This document shows positions 16,800-23,956 of a stretch of DNA of 64,000 nucleotides, piece after piece. The number at the start of each line of letters is the position of its first letter. Position 1 is the first letter of the stretch. Source of the DNA: a virus; the IMG/VR virus record IMGVR_UViG_3300032116_000033, positions 62,001 through 126,000 of that record; one strand, given 5' to 3'. The notes under the pieces were generated by a model, which was not told the DNA's origin, did no database searches, and worked only from the letters and a program-made list of their open reading frames with translations. The translations under genes were made by a program, and so were the position numbers.

Positions 16800-17547
16800 C
16801 GATGAGTCCTCGTTCTCTTAGGATCTTGAGCACGGTGAGAAAGTTGGCGTAGAAGTTTCTGCTGGCGACGCCGAACCGTGGGCCGTCATACTGCTCTATG
16901 ATGGTACATATGTCGCGGCTGCCCGTCTCCTCTACCGCTCGCTGCACGCCCCTTAGGCCGTGGTTGTATGCCGTTATGGCAAGCGGCCAAGACTTCAGCA
17001 CTCTGTATTTCTCTACGAGGACGTGGATGCCGACCTTGGTGTTGTACTCGGGATCTTTGAGCTTCTTGGGGTCAAAGCCGTACATCTTTGCGGTACCGGG
17101 CATGACCTGCCACATGCCCACTGCACCGACCTTGGACCGTGCCTTGGGATTGTATCCGGACTCGACGTGCGGCAAGACCTTGATCTCGAGCGGGATGCCT
17201 TTGGCCTTTATGTTCTTGACGACCATCTTCTTGTGGGTCTTGTAGCGCGTGATCCCTTCCTCGAACATCGATTTCACGCCCTTCTGGACGCGGATCTTGA
17301 CGCCTTTTTTCTCGTACTTTGCCTTTATGGCCTTAACGAGTTCTGTCCTCTTCTTGTCGTCATCTGGAAGATCCACGATCTCCATGATCTCGAGCGTCTC
17401 TTTCTCGAAGACGATGCCCTTGTCCTCGTCGTACTTCGTGTAGACGTCGTACCAGAAGTCTACCGCCTTGGCGAGACAGGCGGGTTCCTTGAAGTTCTCG
17501 GCGCGTGCCGATCCGGCGATGAGCATGAGTGCCATTACGATTCTCAC
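16774..17547 (-). CDS. Exported lytic transglycosylase (MltD/SLT type)
   Basis: The product is 257 aa with a GTG start behind GGAGATC. Residues 1-16 form a Sec signal peptide ending ARA. The GH23 domain shows LPHVES (catalytic Glu about residue 129), GAVGMWQVMPGTAKMYG, a YNTKVGIHVL stretch and AYNHG, the order seen in MltD-like enzymes. It would cleave the glycan strands of peptidoglycan with 1,6-anhydro product formation in the periplasm. An exported transglycosylase separate from the GH24 endolysin is unusual and suggests wall remodelling during infection or a second lysis factor. Confidence 0.88.
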   Translation of the reverse strand: MRIVMALMLIAGSARAENFKEPACLAKAVDFWYDVYTKYDEDKGIVFEKETLEIMEIVDLPDDDKKRTELVKAIKAKYEKKGVKIRVQKGVKSMFEEGITRYKTHKKMVVKNIKAKGIPLEIKVLPHVESGYNPKARSKVGAVGMWQVMPGTAKMYGFDPKKLKDPEYNTKVGIHVLVEKYRVLKSWPLAITAYNHGLRGVQRAVEETGSRDICTIIEQYDGPRFGVASRNFYANFLTVLKILRERGLIDERKNKAK

Positions 17548-17765
17548 TGTTGATCTCCGTAGTCCAGATTACGTTCAAGCTCGAACATGATCATGTGCGC
17601 GACGAACCATCTTTGGGCCTGCCTAGTGTCCGACTGTATCCTAGACAGAAGCCACTCCTGGCGGTCTCCTCGCGGGACATCGTCGTCGATCTGTCGGCGA
17701 GCTTCCTTGAAGAGCTCCAGAGCCTCAAGATCTTCTTCCTCATCTTCCATTATCCATGTTGCCAT
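17544..17765 (-). CDS. Hypothetical acidic protein (73 aa)
   Basis: Helical, Glu/Asp-rich, with no cysteines. Its stop overlaps the GTG start of the transglycosylase. Function unknown. Confidence 0.65.
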   Translation of the reverse strand: MATWIMEDEEEDLEALELFKEARRQIDDDVPRGDRQEWLLSRIQSDTRQAQRWFVAHMIMFELERNLDYGDQQ

Positions 17766-17937
17766 TTTCGACCTCTATATCAAGCATCTCGTACTCGCTG
17801 CCAGAGACGCCGTATCTCGCGTAGTCTCCCCCGCCGTCGATGAAGCACGACTTACACTTGCACCAGCGACAGTCGTGGCGATGCCGAGACCACACTATGT
17901 CGTTACACTTCAGGCACTTTATCGCCGGCACCATCAT
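17740..17937 (-). CDS. Small zinc-ribbon-like protein
   Basis: 65 residues with CLKC, then HRHDCRWCKCKSC and a conserved-looking GGGDYARYG. This resembles a widespread family of small phage/bacterial proteins of unknown function with four zinc cysteines. It overlaps its neighbours at both ends. Confidence 0.7.
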   Translation of the reverse strand: MMVPAIKCLKCNDIVWSRHRHDCRWCKCKSCFIDGGGDYARYGVSGSEYEMLDIEVENGNMDNGR

Positions 17938-18163
17938 CGCTCGGCTCCTTGTACTCGTAGGGTTTCCAGTAAGCGATCCAGTCGTCTACCGGGATTCTCA
18001 CGCTCTGAGTGATGTCCATCGGCCATGGTCTGTGGCGTTCGCCGATGTTCCACCACTCCACCTTCATCTTCAGGAGTCGCTTCTCTTTCGCGTAGAAGCA
18101 CTTCAAGACCTTCAGCGCGACGTCTTTGTTGTTGACGTGCTTGAACATTCCTGTAGGTCTCAT
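17903..18163 (-). CDS. Hypothetical protein (86 aa)
   Basis: The ATG at 18163 overlaps the upstream stop as ATGA; the longer frame to 18409 is antisense-like sequence inside the neighbour. It has aromatic-rich segments (VEWWNIGERHRPWPM, DWIAYWKPYEY). No family recognised. Confidence 0.65.
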   Translation of the reverse strand: MRPTGMFKHVNNKDVALKVLKCFYAKEKRLLKMKVEWWNIGERHRPWPMDITQSVRIPVDDWIAYWKPYEYKEPSDDGAGDKVPEV

Positions 18164-18972
18164 AGATCGCTCTTGAGAAGGTTTTCCATGAAAGCCACGT
18201 CGTGGCCGCACGAGTCTTTCCATGCATGCTCTGCGTCCTCGCGCTCCCACGCCCACTGCCGCATGCTGCCCTGACCGCTGACGGCGATGTGGCCTTTTAC
18301 GATGGCAAGTAGCGCAGAGGCCCTCGCGTCGTCTCCGGCAAGCCATGCAAAGAAGGCGTTCTCGGGCTGACGAGAAGTGAGCTTCTTGGCTGCTTTCTTT
18401 GCGAGCCACGAGATCTTCGACCGGCCTCTTCTAGCGATCACAAGCGACAAGAGCGTCACACCCACCAGGTGAAGCGTGTATCCCAGCGGGTTGAATCTCG
18501 CAGAGACGTACACGTACGGGACGTGTAGGAACTTGGTGAGTCTGTAGACGAGCGGCACGATCCGCACGCCTGCCTCGATGGCCATCCAGTAGACGCCGGG
18601 CGTCATGACGCAGCGACCGTCCGTGTCGTCGTTGCAGGCTTTGCAGCCGTTGTCGAGCGTGTGCTGGACCCAGCGATGGTAAGCGCCAAGAACGCTGGAG
18701 CCGAACTGGGTCGTGTTCGCTTTTACTGCCGCAAGGCTGAGGCCGGTGGCCATGTCTCGGCTGAACGAGTTGATATGGCGCATGCCTTTGTCGGCCTGCT
18801 CTCGCTTGAGCGGAGACCTGAAGAAAGCACCGTCCTTGCCCTCGCAGCCCAAGATGCCGCTAGAGACGTCTTCGCCTGAGGCGTACATCAGCGCACCCCA
18901 CAGAAGCGAGTCTCCGTCGTCTTGTCCGCCTTTGCACGGGATGCCCTCTACGTACTCTCGGTTCATGTCCAC
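18160..18972 (-). CDS. Large protein of unknown function (270 aa)
   Basis: No named family recognised. The N-terminal third has Gly/Asp-rich segments (QDDGDSLLWG, FFRSPLKRE, SFSRDMATG) that look like conserved loops of an alpha-helical enzyme. A CKACNDDTDGRC cluster lies near residue 110, and a hydrophobic stretch (about 162-178) could be a buried helix or membrane segment. It is one of the largest unassigned genes in the minus-strand block. Confidence 0.75.
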   Translation of the reverse strand: MDMNREYVEGIPCKGGQDDGDSLLWGALMYASGEDVSSGILGCEGKDGAFFRSPLKREQADKGMRHINSFSRDMATGLSLAAVKANTTQFGSSVLGAYHRWVQHTLDNGCKACNDDTDGRCVMTPGVYWMAIEAGVRIVPLVYRLTKFLHVPYVYVSARFNPLGYTLHLVGVTLLSLVIARRGRSKISWLAKKAAKKLTSRQPENAFFAWLAGDDARASALLAIVKGHIAVSGQGSMRQWAWEREDAEHAWKDSCGHDVAFMENLLKSDL

Positions 18973-19343
18973 TCCTTCTCTTGATCAAGTAGACCCGCCT
19001 CGCATGTGTACTCCTGCTCTTTAGAGAGGATACGGTCCATCACGATGTCAGCGCAGCGGATCTGTATGTAGTCGATCGTGTTGCTGTCTAGCCACTTCGG
19101 CTTGTTCTTGGGGTTCTTGTCTAGGACGTAGACCTTCGCGTTGTTCTGGTCCTCTATCCACATCCTGCTGACTTCGCCGATCATCTCGTCGAAGTCGTAT
19201 GGGCCGTGTATGGTCTTGGCCAACAGCCTGCCGTCGTCCCTGGCACCGGTAGACACGGCGACGATGAAGGTCTTGTCGTACAGACCTCGTAGGTCCATGC
19301 TCTCTACCTGAGGTACAAAAGTGCGTTCTGACGAGTCGTTCAT
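18963..19343 (-). CDS. Hypothetical protein (126 aa)
   Basis: Mixed alpha/beta with an N-terminal Val-rich strand followed by a Gly/Asp loop (FIVAVSTGARDDGR). It reads as a small soluble domain, possibly nucleotide binding, with no diagnostic motif. GAGGTCAAG precedes the ATG, and the 3' end overlaps the next gene by 10 bases. Confidence 0.7.
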   Translation of the reverse strand: MNDSSERTFVPQVESMDLRGLYDKTFIVAVSTGARDDGRLLAKTIHGPYDFDEMIGEVSRMWIEDQNNAKVYVLDKNPKNKPKWLDSNTIDYIQIRCADIVMDRILSKEQEYTCEAGLLDQEKEWT

Positions 19344-19421
19344 CTTGACCTCTTGATCGTTTGCGATTGGTCTAACGTTATATACAAAACGTTGATGTCT
19401 TGATACGGAGATGTGGTGGAT

Positions 19422-19928
19422 CTAGGAGTCGAACCAGAACACGAACCTGAACTCGGTCTTGTTGCTGCAGCCCAGAAGAAGGTTCTCTGCCTTCTCCCAG
19501 TCGATGAGCTTGTTGACGTAGTCGATGGCCGAGTAGTCGATCCTCCAGGGTTGGTCGAAGGGGCCGATGTCAAGCGGTACGGTGTCAGACCACTCGGGAT
19601 CTTTTTTGACGATCTTGAAGTATCGGTCGAGCACGCGCTTAAGCTCCTTAGGCGTCAGCCACGACGAGCTGTGGAAGCCGCACTCGTGGGAGTCGGCCCA
19701 CAGCTCGCTCACGAACTCGCACGTGCCTTCAGGTATGCCTCTTGCTGGATATATGGGGCTGTGGTAGGATCTTACGCCGGAAAGGAGACCGAAGAAGACG
19801 TAAGATCTTCCTTCGAGGGAGATGACCGAGCCGTAGTGATCGCTTTCTGGGCTTTTCTTGCCGTCCTCGAGCTGCCATGGACCTTTGTTCGTGCGTTTCT
19901 CCAGGAAGAAATGTACGTCTGTGCCCAC
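19422..19928 (-). CDS. Conserved protein starting MGTDVHFFLEKR
   Basis: The 168-residue product has an N-terminus matching a pattern I know from uncharacterised phage and bacterial proteins that begin MG-C/T-D-I/V-H and continue with Tyr/Phe/Glu. A long plus-strand frame covers the same DNA but is antisense noise. Function unknown. Confidence 0.75.
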   Translation of the reverse strand: MGTDVHFFLEKRTNKGPWQLEDGKKSPESDHYGSVISLEGRSYVFFGLLSGVRSYHSPIYPARGIPEGTCEFVSELWADSHECGFHSSSWLTPKELKRVLDRYFKIVKKDPEWSDTVPLDIGPFDQPWRIDYSAIDYVNKLIDWEKAENLLLGCSNKTEFRFVFWFDS

Positions 19929-19941
19929 GTGCAGCCTCTTG

Positions 19942-20712
19942 TCAGTTGATTATGATGTAGTCAGCTTTGTCGGGTCTTTCCTTAAGATCCAGCTCTGCCT
20001 GCTTCTCTTTGCTTGCCTTGATGCTCTGTCTGCTGACTTCTTCGCTGAAGATCCCGTCTGGTGCATCGATCACGTCGACGATCTTGAGCCACCCATCGTT
20101 CGTTTCGGAAACGAGATCGGAGGCGATCCACATGGTCTCCTGGTCGAAATGGAGCTTAAACCACTTCTTTCCGTTTTCGCTTAGGGCATCGAACCTTCTT
20201 CCTGCGATCATCACAGAGATCTCGTCCAGTCCTCTGCGGTCGATCTTGCGCATCTCTCTGGCCAGGATCTCTGCCATGTCTGCGGTGATAACTGCCTGCA
20301 TCACGAACACCCTCGACGGGTGAAACAGAAGCAGCGAGTTCGGCATGGCGTACCGCTCGGTGCAGTGCGGCAGAAGCTGGAAGGCCATGGAAGCCGCCAT
20401 CGTGCCTACGGCGCAGATCACCGGAACGTCTCTTGCTCTTGCGATATCAAGCGCTTGAGTCAGCTGATATCCCGCGAAGACGGATCCACCGGGCGAGTTG
20501 ATGATCACGTAGATCGGGTCCTTAGACTTTGCCGAAAGACGCTCGATCTTGTGAGCCAGATCTATAGCGTTGCCGCCTATCGCACCGATGACGGCTACGG
20601 TTCTTTCTCCGCTAGGCACCTTGAGGTACGTCGGTCCCTTGTGCTTATCGGCAAGCGCCGAAGAAGCCACAAGACTGGCCACAAGCATTACAAACAATCT
20701 TAATTTCTTCAT
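19942..20712 (-). CDS. Exported ClpP/SppA-fold serine protease
   Basis: The start at 20712 has GGAGAAG upstream; the product has 256 residues. Residues 1-21 are a clear signal peptide (basic start, hydrophobic core, cleavage near SALA). The mature part has the ClpP/crotonase-type protease landmarks: INSPGGSV near 71-78, GTMAASMAF with nucleophile Ser about 108, and LLLFHPS with catalytic His about 131. It should act in the periplasm rather than with a cytoplasmic Clp ATPase, so SppA-like signal-peptide or envelope-protein degradation is plausible. A hairpin covering its ribosome binding region may delay translation. Confidence 0.82.
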   Translation of the reverse strand: MKKLRLFVMLVASLVASSALADKHKGPTYLKVPSGERTVAVIGAIGGNAIDLAHKIERLSAKSKDPIYVIINSPGGSVFAGYQLTQALDIARARDVPVICAVGTMAASMAFQLLPHCTERYAMPNSLLLFHPSRVFVMQAVITADMAEILAREMRKIDRRGLDEISVMIAGRRFDALSENGKKWFKLHFDQETMWIASDLVSETNDGWLKIVDVIDAPDGIFSEEVSRQSIKASKEKQAELDLKERPDKADYIIIN

Positions 20713-20719
20713 GACTTCT

Positions 20720-20750
20720 CCATCCTTTAGTAAAAGCACCTAAAGGATGG
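20720..20750 (-). promoter_or_regulatory. Hairpin overlapping the SD of the exported protease
   Basis: A perfect 11-bp inverted repeat CCATCCTTTAG / CTAAAGGATGG with a 9-nt loop. On the minus transcript its 3' arm runs into the GGAG of the protease gene. It could mask the ribosome binding site on long read-through transcripts. A TATAAC-like element lies just upstream. Confidence 0.55.
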
Positions 20751-20785
20751 TTATACTCGCTTTATTTAACTTTGCTCAAGGCCAA

Positions 20786-20819
20786 CCAAGCATCTTCTTC
20801 ATCTGAGGAAGATCGCGCT
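20786..20819. repeat. 34-bp direct repeat, distal copy
   Basis: Identical over 34 bases to 21708-21741, which is the 3' end of the TS-like gene. In this copy the ancestral frame would read ...PQMKKMLGWP-stop. The repeats bracket the HNH gene at 20799-21653. Confidence 0.9.
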
Positions 20820-21653
20820 TTTAAGCTCTTCGTACAGCAGCCAAGGATCTTCAATCTCAATTTGATTGCTTTTACGCATGTTGACTTTATGATTCAAAGG
20901 GCGTAAGTTTCTAAGACTGTTCACTATTTTTACATCAAATACTTTGTTTTTTATAAACCAGTCAACAGGCAGGATATGGTCTATCGACCAACCTTCACGT
21001 CCATAGTTGCTCCAAGACATGTCTTCATTGAACTGGGCCTCTATGTGCTCTTTAAACTCTTTCCAAGAGTATCCGAGCATCTCTGTGGTTTTATTTTTAT
21101 TCTTAGTGATGCCGCCTGACTTACATACATTGGCCATAATGCCAGAGAGCATCTTTCTAGCCTTGACGCATTCTAAATAAAAATCCCTATCGTTGCTTAT
21201 GAACCTGCCGTTTTTGACACTGCTACGTAGGCCTGAACTAAAGGAGCATGATCTGCACATCTTTGCGCCATGTGATTTCTTTTTGCCGCATTCGCATACA
21301 TGCTTACCGGTCCAAGCAGGATTAGAAGAGCCTCTAGATCTAGCTGACATACGCTCAGCCTTGAGGATCTGGCACGAATCTTTGCTGCAGTATTTTAATG
21401 AAGTTCTTACCGGATCTCCGCATGAGGCGCATTTGCCCTTTACCTTCTGGGTCTTACCGAACTTATCGCCCATCATCTTGCCGCGAATCTTACCTATACA
21501 CGACGCGCATCTTCCGTTCCAGGCAGGAAGATCGCGACTTATCTTTTCGTATTCTTTGTCGCATTCATCGCATTTAACACATATCTTGTCATAAGCTCTA
21601 GCTTCCTTGACATCATATCCTTTTACTTCTACTGTCTTTTCATATAATATCAT
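20799..21653 (-). CDS. HNH homing-type endonuclease with zinc ribbons
   Basis: The 284-residue product has several CxxC pairs in the first 140 residues (CVKCDEC, CASC, CASCGDP, CECGKKK, CRSC), likely zinc-stabilised DNA-binding ribbons. The HNH core is at about 220-265 (GWSIDHILPVDW, NLRPLNHKVN). The gene is richer in A/T than its neighbours. It sits directly behind the TS-like gene and is flanked by 34-bp direct repeats of that gene's end; its own last codons are read from the duplicated DNA in another frame. These are strong signs of a mobile insertion that left the host gene intact. GGAG precedes the ATG. Confidence 0.88.
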   Translation of the reverse strand: MILYEKTVEVKGYDVKEARAYDKICVKCDECDKEYEKISRDLPAWNGRCASCIGKIRGKMMGDKFGKTQKVKGKCASCGDPVRTSLKYCSKDSCQILKAERMSARSRGSSNPAWTGKHVCECGKKKSHGAKMCRSCSFSSGLRSSVKNGRFISNDRDFYLECVKARKMLSGIMANVCKSGGITKNKNKTTEMLGYSWKEFKEHIEAQFNEDMSWSNYGREGWSIDHILPVDWFIKNKVFDVKIVNSLRNLRPLNHKVNMRKSNQIEIEDPWLLYEELKSAIFLR

Positions 21654-21670
21654 TAGATTTTCTCCATGAG

Positions 21671-21699
21671 ATCTAATGATATTATATCAGATCATTAGA
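21671..21699. repeat. Inverted repeat between TS-like and HNH genes
   Basis: TCTAATGAT and ATCATTAGA form a perfect 9-bp stem with a roughly 10-nt loop. The intervening bases read TATAAT on the minus strand, so the site could be a weak terminator for the TS-like gene, a promoter for the HNH gene, or both. Confidence 0.45.
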
Positions 21700-21700
21700 C

Positions 21701-22471
21701 CTAAATGCCAAGCATCTTCTTCATCTGAGGAAGATCGCGCTCGTAGATGTGCATGGAGTGCGCAGTGTGGGTGTAGGTGCCTTTGGTTAAGTTAGGGTAC
21801 GTTGGTTTGAGCTCTTGAACCAGTCGATCCATCAGGCCGACGAACCACGACAGGTCATACACCAACCCCTTGGACAAATCGTTACTCCTCATAACTATCG
21901 ATAAACTCAGGCGATCTTCGCGAATAAGCCAGTTGCCATGCAGGGTGCACACCTGATCCTTGTTTCCGACCCAGCGGTGCTCAGGTAGAGCGAATGCCAT
22001 AACGGCTTGCCGCGTGTCTTTGTCGGCGATGAGGGCCTGCTTGGCCCATTCCCAGGGAGTACGGTGCGCTTCGCTGAACAGCGGAAACTTCCCGTCATAC
22101 GGATCGCCGAACTCGTAGAGTGCGTTGCCTTGACTGGCGTTCTTCCAGATCAGGTACCCGTAAGCAGAGTTGATCGTCCCGTCTGGGTTAGCGATCTTCT
22201 CCCAGAACTTAGAAGCCTTGGCGAAGTCCTCGACCGAGTTAGAGCAGGAATCGTACAGATCCATCTCTTTTGCCGTGTACTCGGCGATCACTCGGTTGCG
22301 CTCTGGGTCTCTGGTGACGACGGGCTCTGAGACAGGAGACGTGACCCTGAACGTGTAGTCGGTCTTCTCGAGGATCTTCTGCCCGCGCGGGGCACACACG
22401 AAGTCTGGGTTCTCGAGCACGTCTTCTATGGTGCCTAGGTACGCTTCATGGATGTTGCCGTAGATCTTCAT
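21701..22471 (-). CDS. Thymidylate-synthase-fold enzyme, likely dCMP hydroxymethylase
   Basis: The 256-residue product has the ThyA-type core: Arg154 phosphate ligand region (DTRQAVMAF), nucleophile Cys175 (QVCTLH), RSNDLSKG (195-202) and HIYERD near the end. In ThyA the residue after the RS-D-G segment is Asn177, which recognises uracil. Here the aligned residue is Asp206 (GLVYDL). Asp at this place is the known hallmark of T4-type dCMP hydroxymethylase. Together with a separate ThyX gene, this favours cytosine hydroxymethylation over dTMP synthesis. Its extreme C-terminus was altered by the adjacent HNH insertion. Confidence 0.8.
   Translation of the reverse strand: MKIYGNIHEAYLGTIEDVLENPDFVCAPRGQKILEKTDYTFRVTSPVSEPVVTRDPERNRVIAEYTAKEMDLYDSCSNSVEDFAKASKFWEKIANPDGTINSAYGYLIWKNASQGNALYEFGDPYDGKFPLFSEAHRTPWEWAKQALIADKDTRQAVMAFALPEHRWVGNKDQVCTLHGNWLIREDRLSLSIVMRSNDLSKGLVYDLSWFVGLMDRLVQELKPTYPNLTKGTYTHTAHSMHIYERDLPQMKKMLGI
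21708..21741. repeat. 34-bp direct repeat, proximal copy
   Basis: Forms the current 3' end of the TS-like gene. Identical to 20786-20819. Confidence 0.9.
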
Positions 22472-22474
22472 CGC

Positions 22475-22702
22475 TCACTCCTTCCTGTCGATCCCGCAGT
22501 GCTTGCAGGCTTCTTTAACAAAGTTGAAGGAGACGTTCACCCACTCGTGCTTGCAGACCTCGGCGTCGCCTTCTTTCCAGTACTTGGAGAAGTACTGGTC
22601 CATGGGGGAGCTGCCGTGGCCGGTGTCGCGGTCCAGCTCGTCCAGGTACCAGGTGTAGCCCGGCGAGTACGGGATGTTGATCTTGCTCTCAGAGTCAGAC
22701 AT
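22475..22702 (-). CDS. Hypothetical protein with CxxC-type tail (75 aa)
   Basis: Contains VCKHEW and CKHCG, consistent with a small zinc site made of Cys/His. Lies four bases upstream of the TS-like gene start in the same run. Function unknown. Confidence 0.65.
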   Translation of the reverse strand: MSDSESKINIPYSPGYTWYLDELDRDTGHGSSPMDQYFSKYWKEGDAEVCKHEWVNVSFNFVKEACKHCGIDRKE

Positions 22703-22712
22703 CGCTTTATCC

Positions 22713-22955
22713 TCACTCGTATAGTTCGTCGTCGGCCCGCATCATCATCTCCTGCTTCAGGAACTCGAGTATGCCGATCCACTCGAGGTAGTTGGTGCCC
22801 GCAGGGATGAACTTGTACTGATGTATACCGCTGTCGTTCTTGCCGTTGATTATCAGCATCATGCTGTCGATGTCGTCTCGCTCGATGTGGTCCTTGATCG
22901 CCGGGATGATCTCGCTGAGCATTTCCTGGACCTTGCCGATGTCTCTGAGTGTCAT
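22713..22955 (-). CDS. Hypothetical protein (80 aa)
   Basis: Helical, acidic at the end, with a central MMLIINGKNDS strand-turn. No recognisable domain. Part of the same tight run of small genes. Confidence 0.65.
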   Translation of the reverse strand: MTLRDIGKVQEMLSEIIPAIKDHIERDDIDSMMLIINGKNDSGIHQYKFIPAGTNYLEWIGILEFLKQEMMMRADDELYE

Positions 22956-22966
22956 GTTTGCCTCTG

Positions 22967-23185
22967 TTAGATGGCGTTGTTGCCGTGTTTCTCGCTTATG
23001 AAGGTCAGCGCCTCTCGGATGTACGAGAGCTCGTTTCCTGCGTCTTCGGCGTACAGCGTGAGCACGTAGCCGTACTCACTGTGAAAGACGTTGGCCCCGT
23101 TGTCCTCCGACGGCTGCACGTAGAGCTTGTGGTTCAGTCGGTTCGCGATCAGGTTCACCTTTGACACCAGGGATTCGCTTGTCAT
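22967..23185 (-). CDS. Hypothetical protein (72 aa)
   Basis: The start at 23185 is chosen because GGAG is correctly spaced; in-frame codons up to 23200 lack this. A small alpha/beta protein of unknown function. The upstream gene overlaps it by 110 bases, which is unusual here. Confidence 0.6.
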   Translation of the reverse strand: MTSESLVSKVNLIANRLNHKLYVQPSEDNGANVFHSEYGYVLTLYAEDAGNELSYIREALTFISEKHGNNAI

Positions 23186-23585
23186 GCTGTGCTCCATCAA
23201 GTGAGTCTGCGATCTTGTTTGAGTATCTTATGGCCGCTCTCTCGTGCGGCCTTCGGCTCCAGGGCATCTTGTTTATGCTGCTCAGCTTCTTGTTCTTGTA
23301 GGTCCACCCGGAGCTGGTGCGGCGTATGGCCCCGCTGCGGACCTGGTAGAGGTGGTACGTCTCGTGCGCGACCGTCTTCACCATGTCCCTGTCGGTCGTT
23401 TCGGGGCAGAGCCTGACGACGATCAGGTCTCTGTCGAAGAATATTACCCCGGTCGTGTCGAGGCTTCGCTTGCACCAGCTCGGCCAGCGGTCGACGACCA
23501 CGACCTCTGCAGGAGCGATTCCGAGCGACATGCACATCAGTCTGTGCCATGCTTTTGCCTCTGCGGTCTTCTTTCTCAGCAGCAT
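23076..23585 (-). CDS. Zincin-like metallopeptidase (HExxH)
   Basis: The 169-residue product has TVAHETYHLYQV near residues 71-82: an HExxH zinc-binding pair in a helix, as in SprT/IrrE-type zincins. A W-T-Y-K-N-K-K segment and ERAAIRYSNKIA, whose Glu could be the third ligand, follow. GAGG precedes the ATG. The last ~37 codons overlap the next gene and have a Pro/Arg/Gln-rich, non-protein-like composition. The ancestral stop may therefore have been lost by a frameshift. Confidence 0.65.
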   Translation of the reverse strand: MLLRKKTAEAKAWHRLMCMSLGIAPAEVVVVDRWPSWCKRSLDTTGVIFFDRDLIVVRLCPETTDRDMVKTVAHETYHLYQVRSGAIRRTSSGWTYKNKKLSSINKMPWSRRPHERAAIRYSNKIADSLDGAQHDKRIPGVKGEPDREPTEPQALRAAVGGQRGQRLSQ

Positions 23586-23597
23586 CTCTAACCTCGT

Positions 23598-23813
23598 CTA
23601 GTTGCATCGACCCACGATCTTCATCCTGTCGTTGCCGTCTTTCGGCACGAGGATCAGGCAGTCGCCTACGTCCACACCTCTCATCGCGTGGTCGTTGCTG
23701 AGTATCAGCGATTTCTTAAGCGTCTTGAGATCGACCACCGCGACACGATACTTGGCCTCGTCGTCGGGTCTCTTGGGCAGATTTATCGCTATAAAGAGCA
23801 CTATGACCTTCAC
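23598..23813 (-). CDS. Hypothetical protein with GTG start (71 aa)
   Basis: The GTG start lies six bases after GGAGG and overlaps the stop of the small zinc-finger gene as GTGA. The product is a compact beta-rich protein (YRVAVVDLKTL, GDCLILVPKDG). Function unknown. Confidence 0.65.
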   Translation of the reverse strand: MKVIVLFIAINLPKRPDDEAKYRVAVVDLKTLKKSLILSNDHAMRGVDVGDCLILVPKDGNDRMKIVGRCN

Positions 23814-23956
23814 AGTCTTCCTCCCTTCTTTATGTTTTCGTAAAAACTACGCATACTCTGCTTATAGCGCTGCATCCTACACAGCTCTGAGCATGTCTTG
23901 TAGTTAGACTGCTTTGCGATAAAGCTAAGGCCGCACACTGCGCAAGCTTTATTCAT
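23810..23956 (-). CDS. Small zinc-finger protein (48 aa)
   Basis: Starts within the stop region of the sigma-like gene (ATGAATAA) and ends in a GTGA overlap. It carries CAVCG, then CSELCR after about 15 residues, a four-cysteine arrangement typical of minimal zinc fingers, and a basic C-terminus. Too short for standard length cut-offs, but coupled at both ends. Confidence 0.6.
   Translation of the reverse strand: MNKACAVCGLSFIAKQSNYKTCSELCRMQRYKQSMRSFYENIKKGGRL

Noticed and set aside
19414-19445. tRNA 3'-end-like string (minus strand TGGTTCGACTCC...ATCCACCA)
   Set aside because: The T-stem does not pair well, no matching acceptor 5' strand or anticodon arm is present upstream, and the bases are the Phe-Trp-Phe-Asp-Ser-stop end of a gene.
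19413-19949. A 178-residue plus-strand frame
   Set aside because: Antisense to the MGTDVHFFLEKR gene, which is a conserved type; no SD or domain in the antisense frame.
20786-21741. Group I intron carrying the HNH gene inside the TS-like gene
   Set aside because: The TS-like gene is complete with its own stop before the HNH gene, and the flanks are direct repeats of exon sequence. A self-splicing intron would not duplicate exon DNA.
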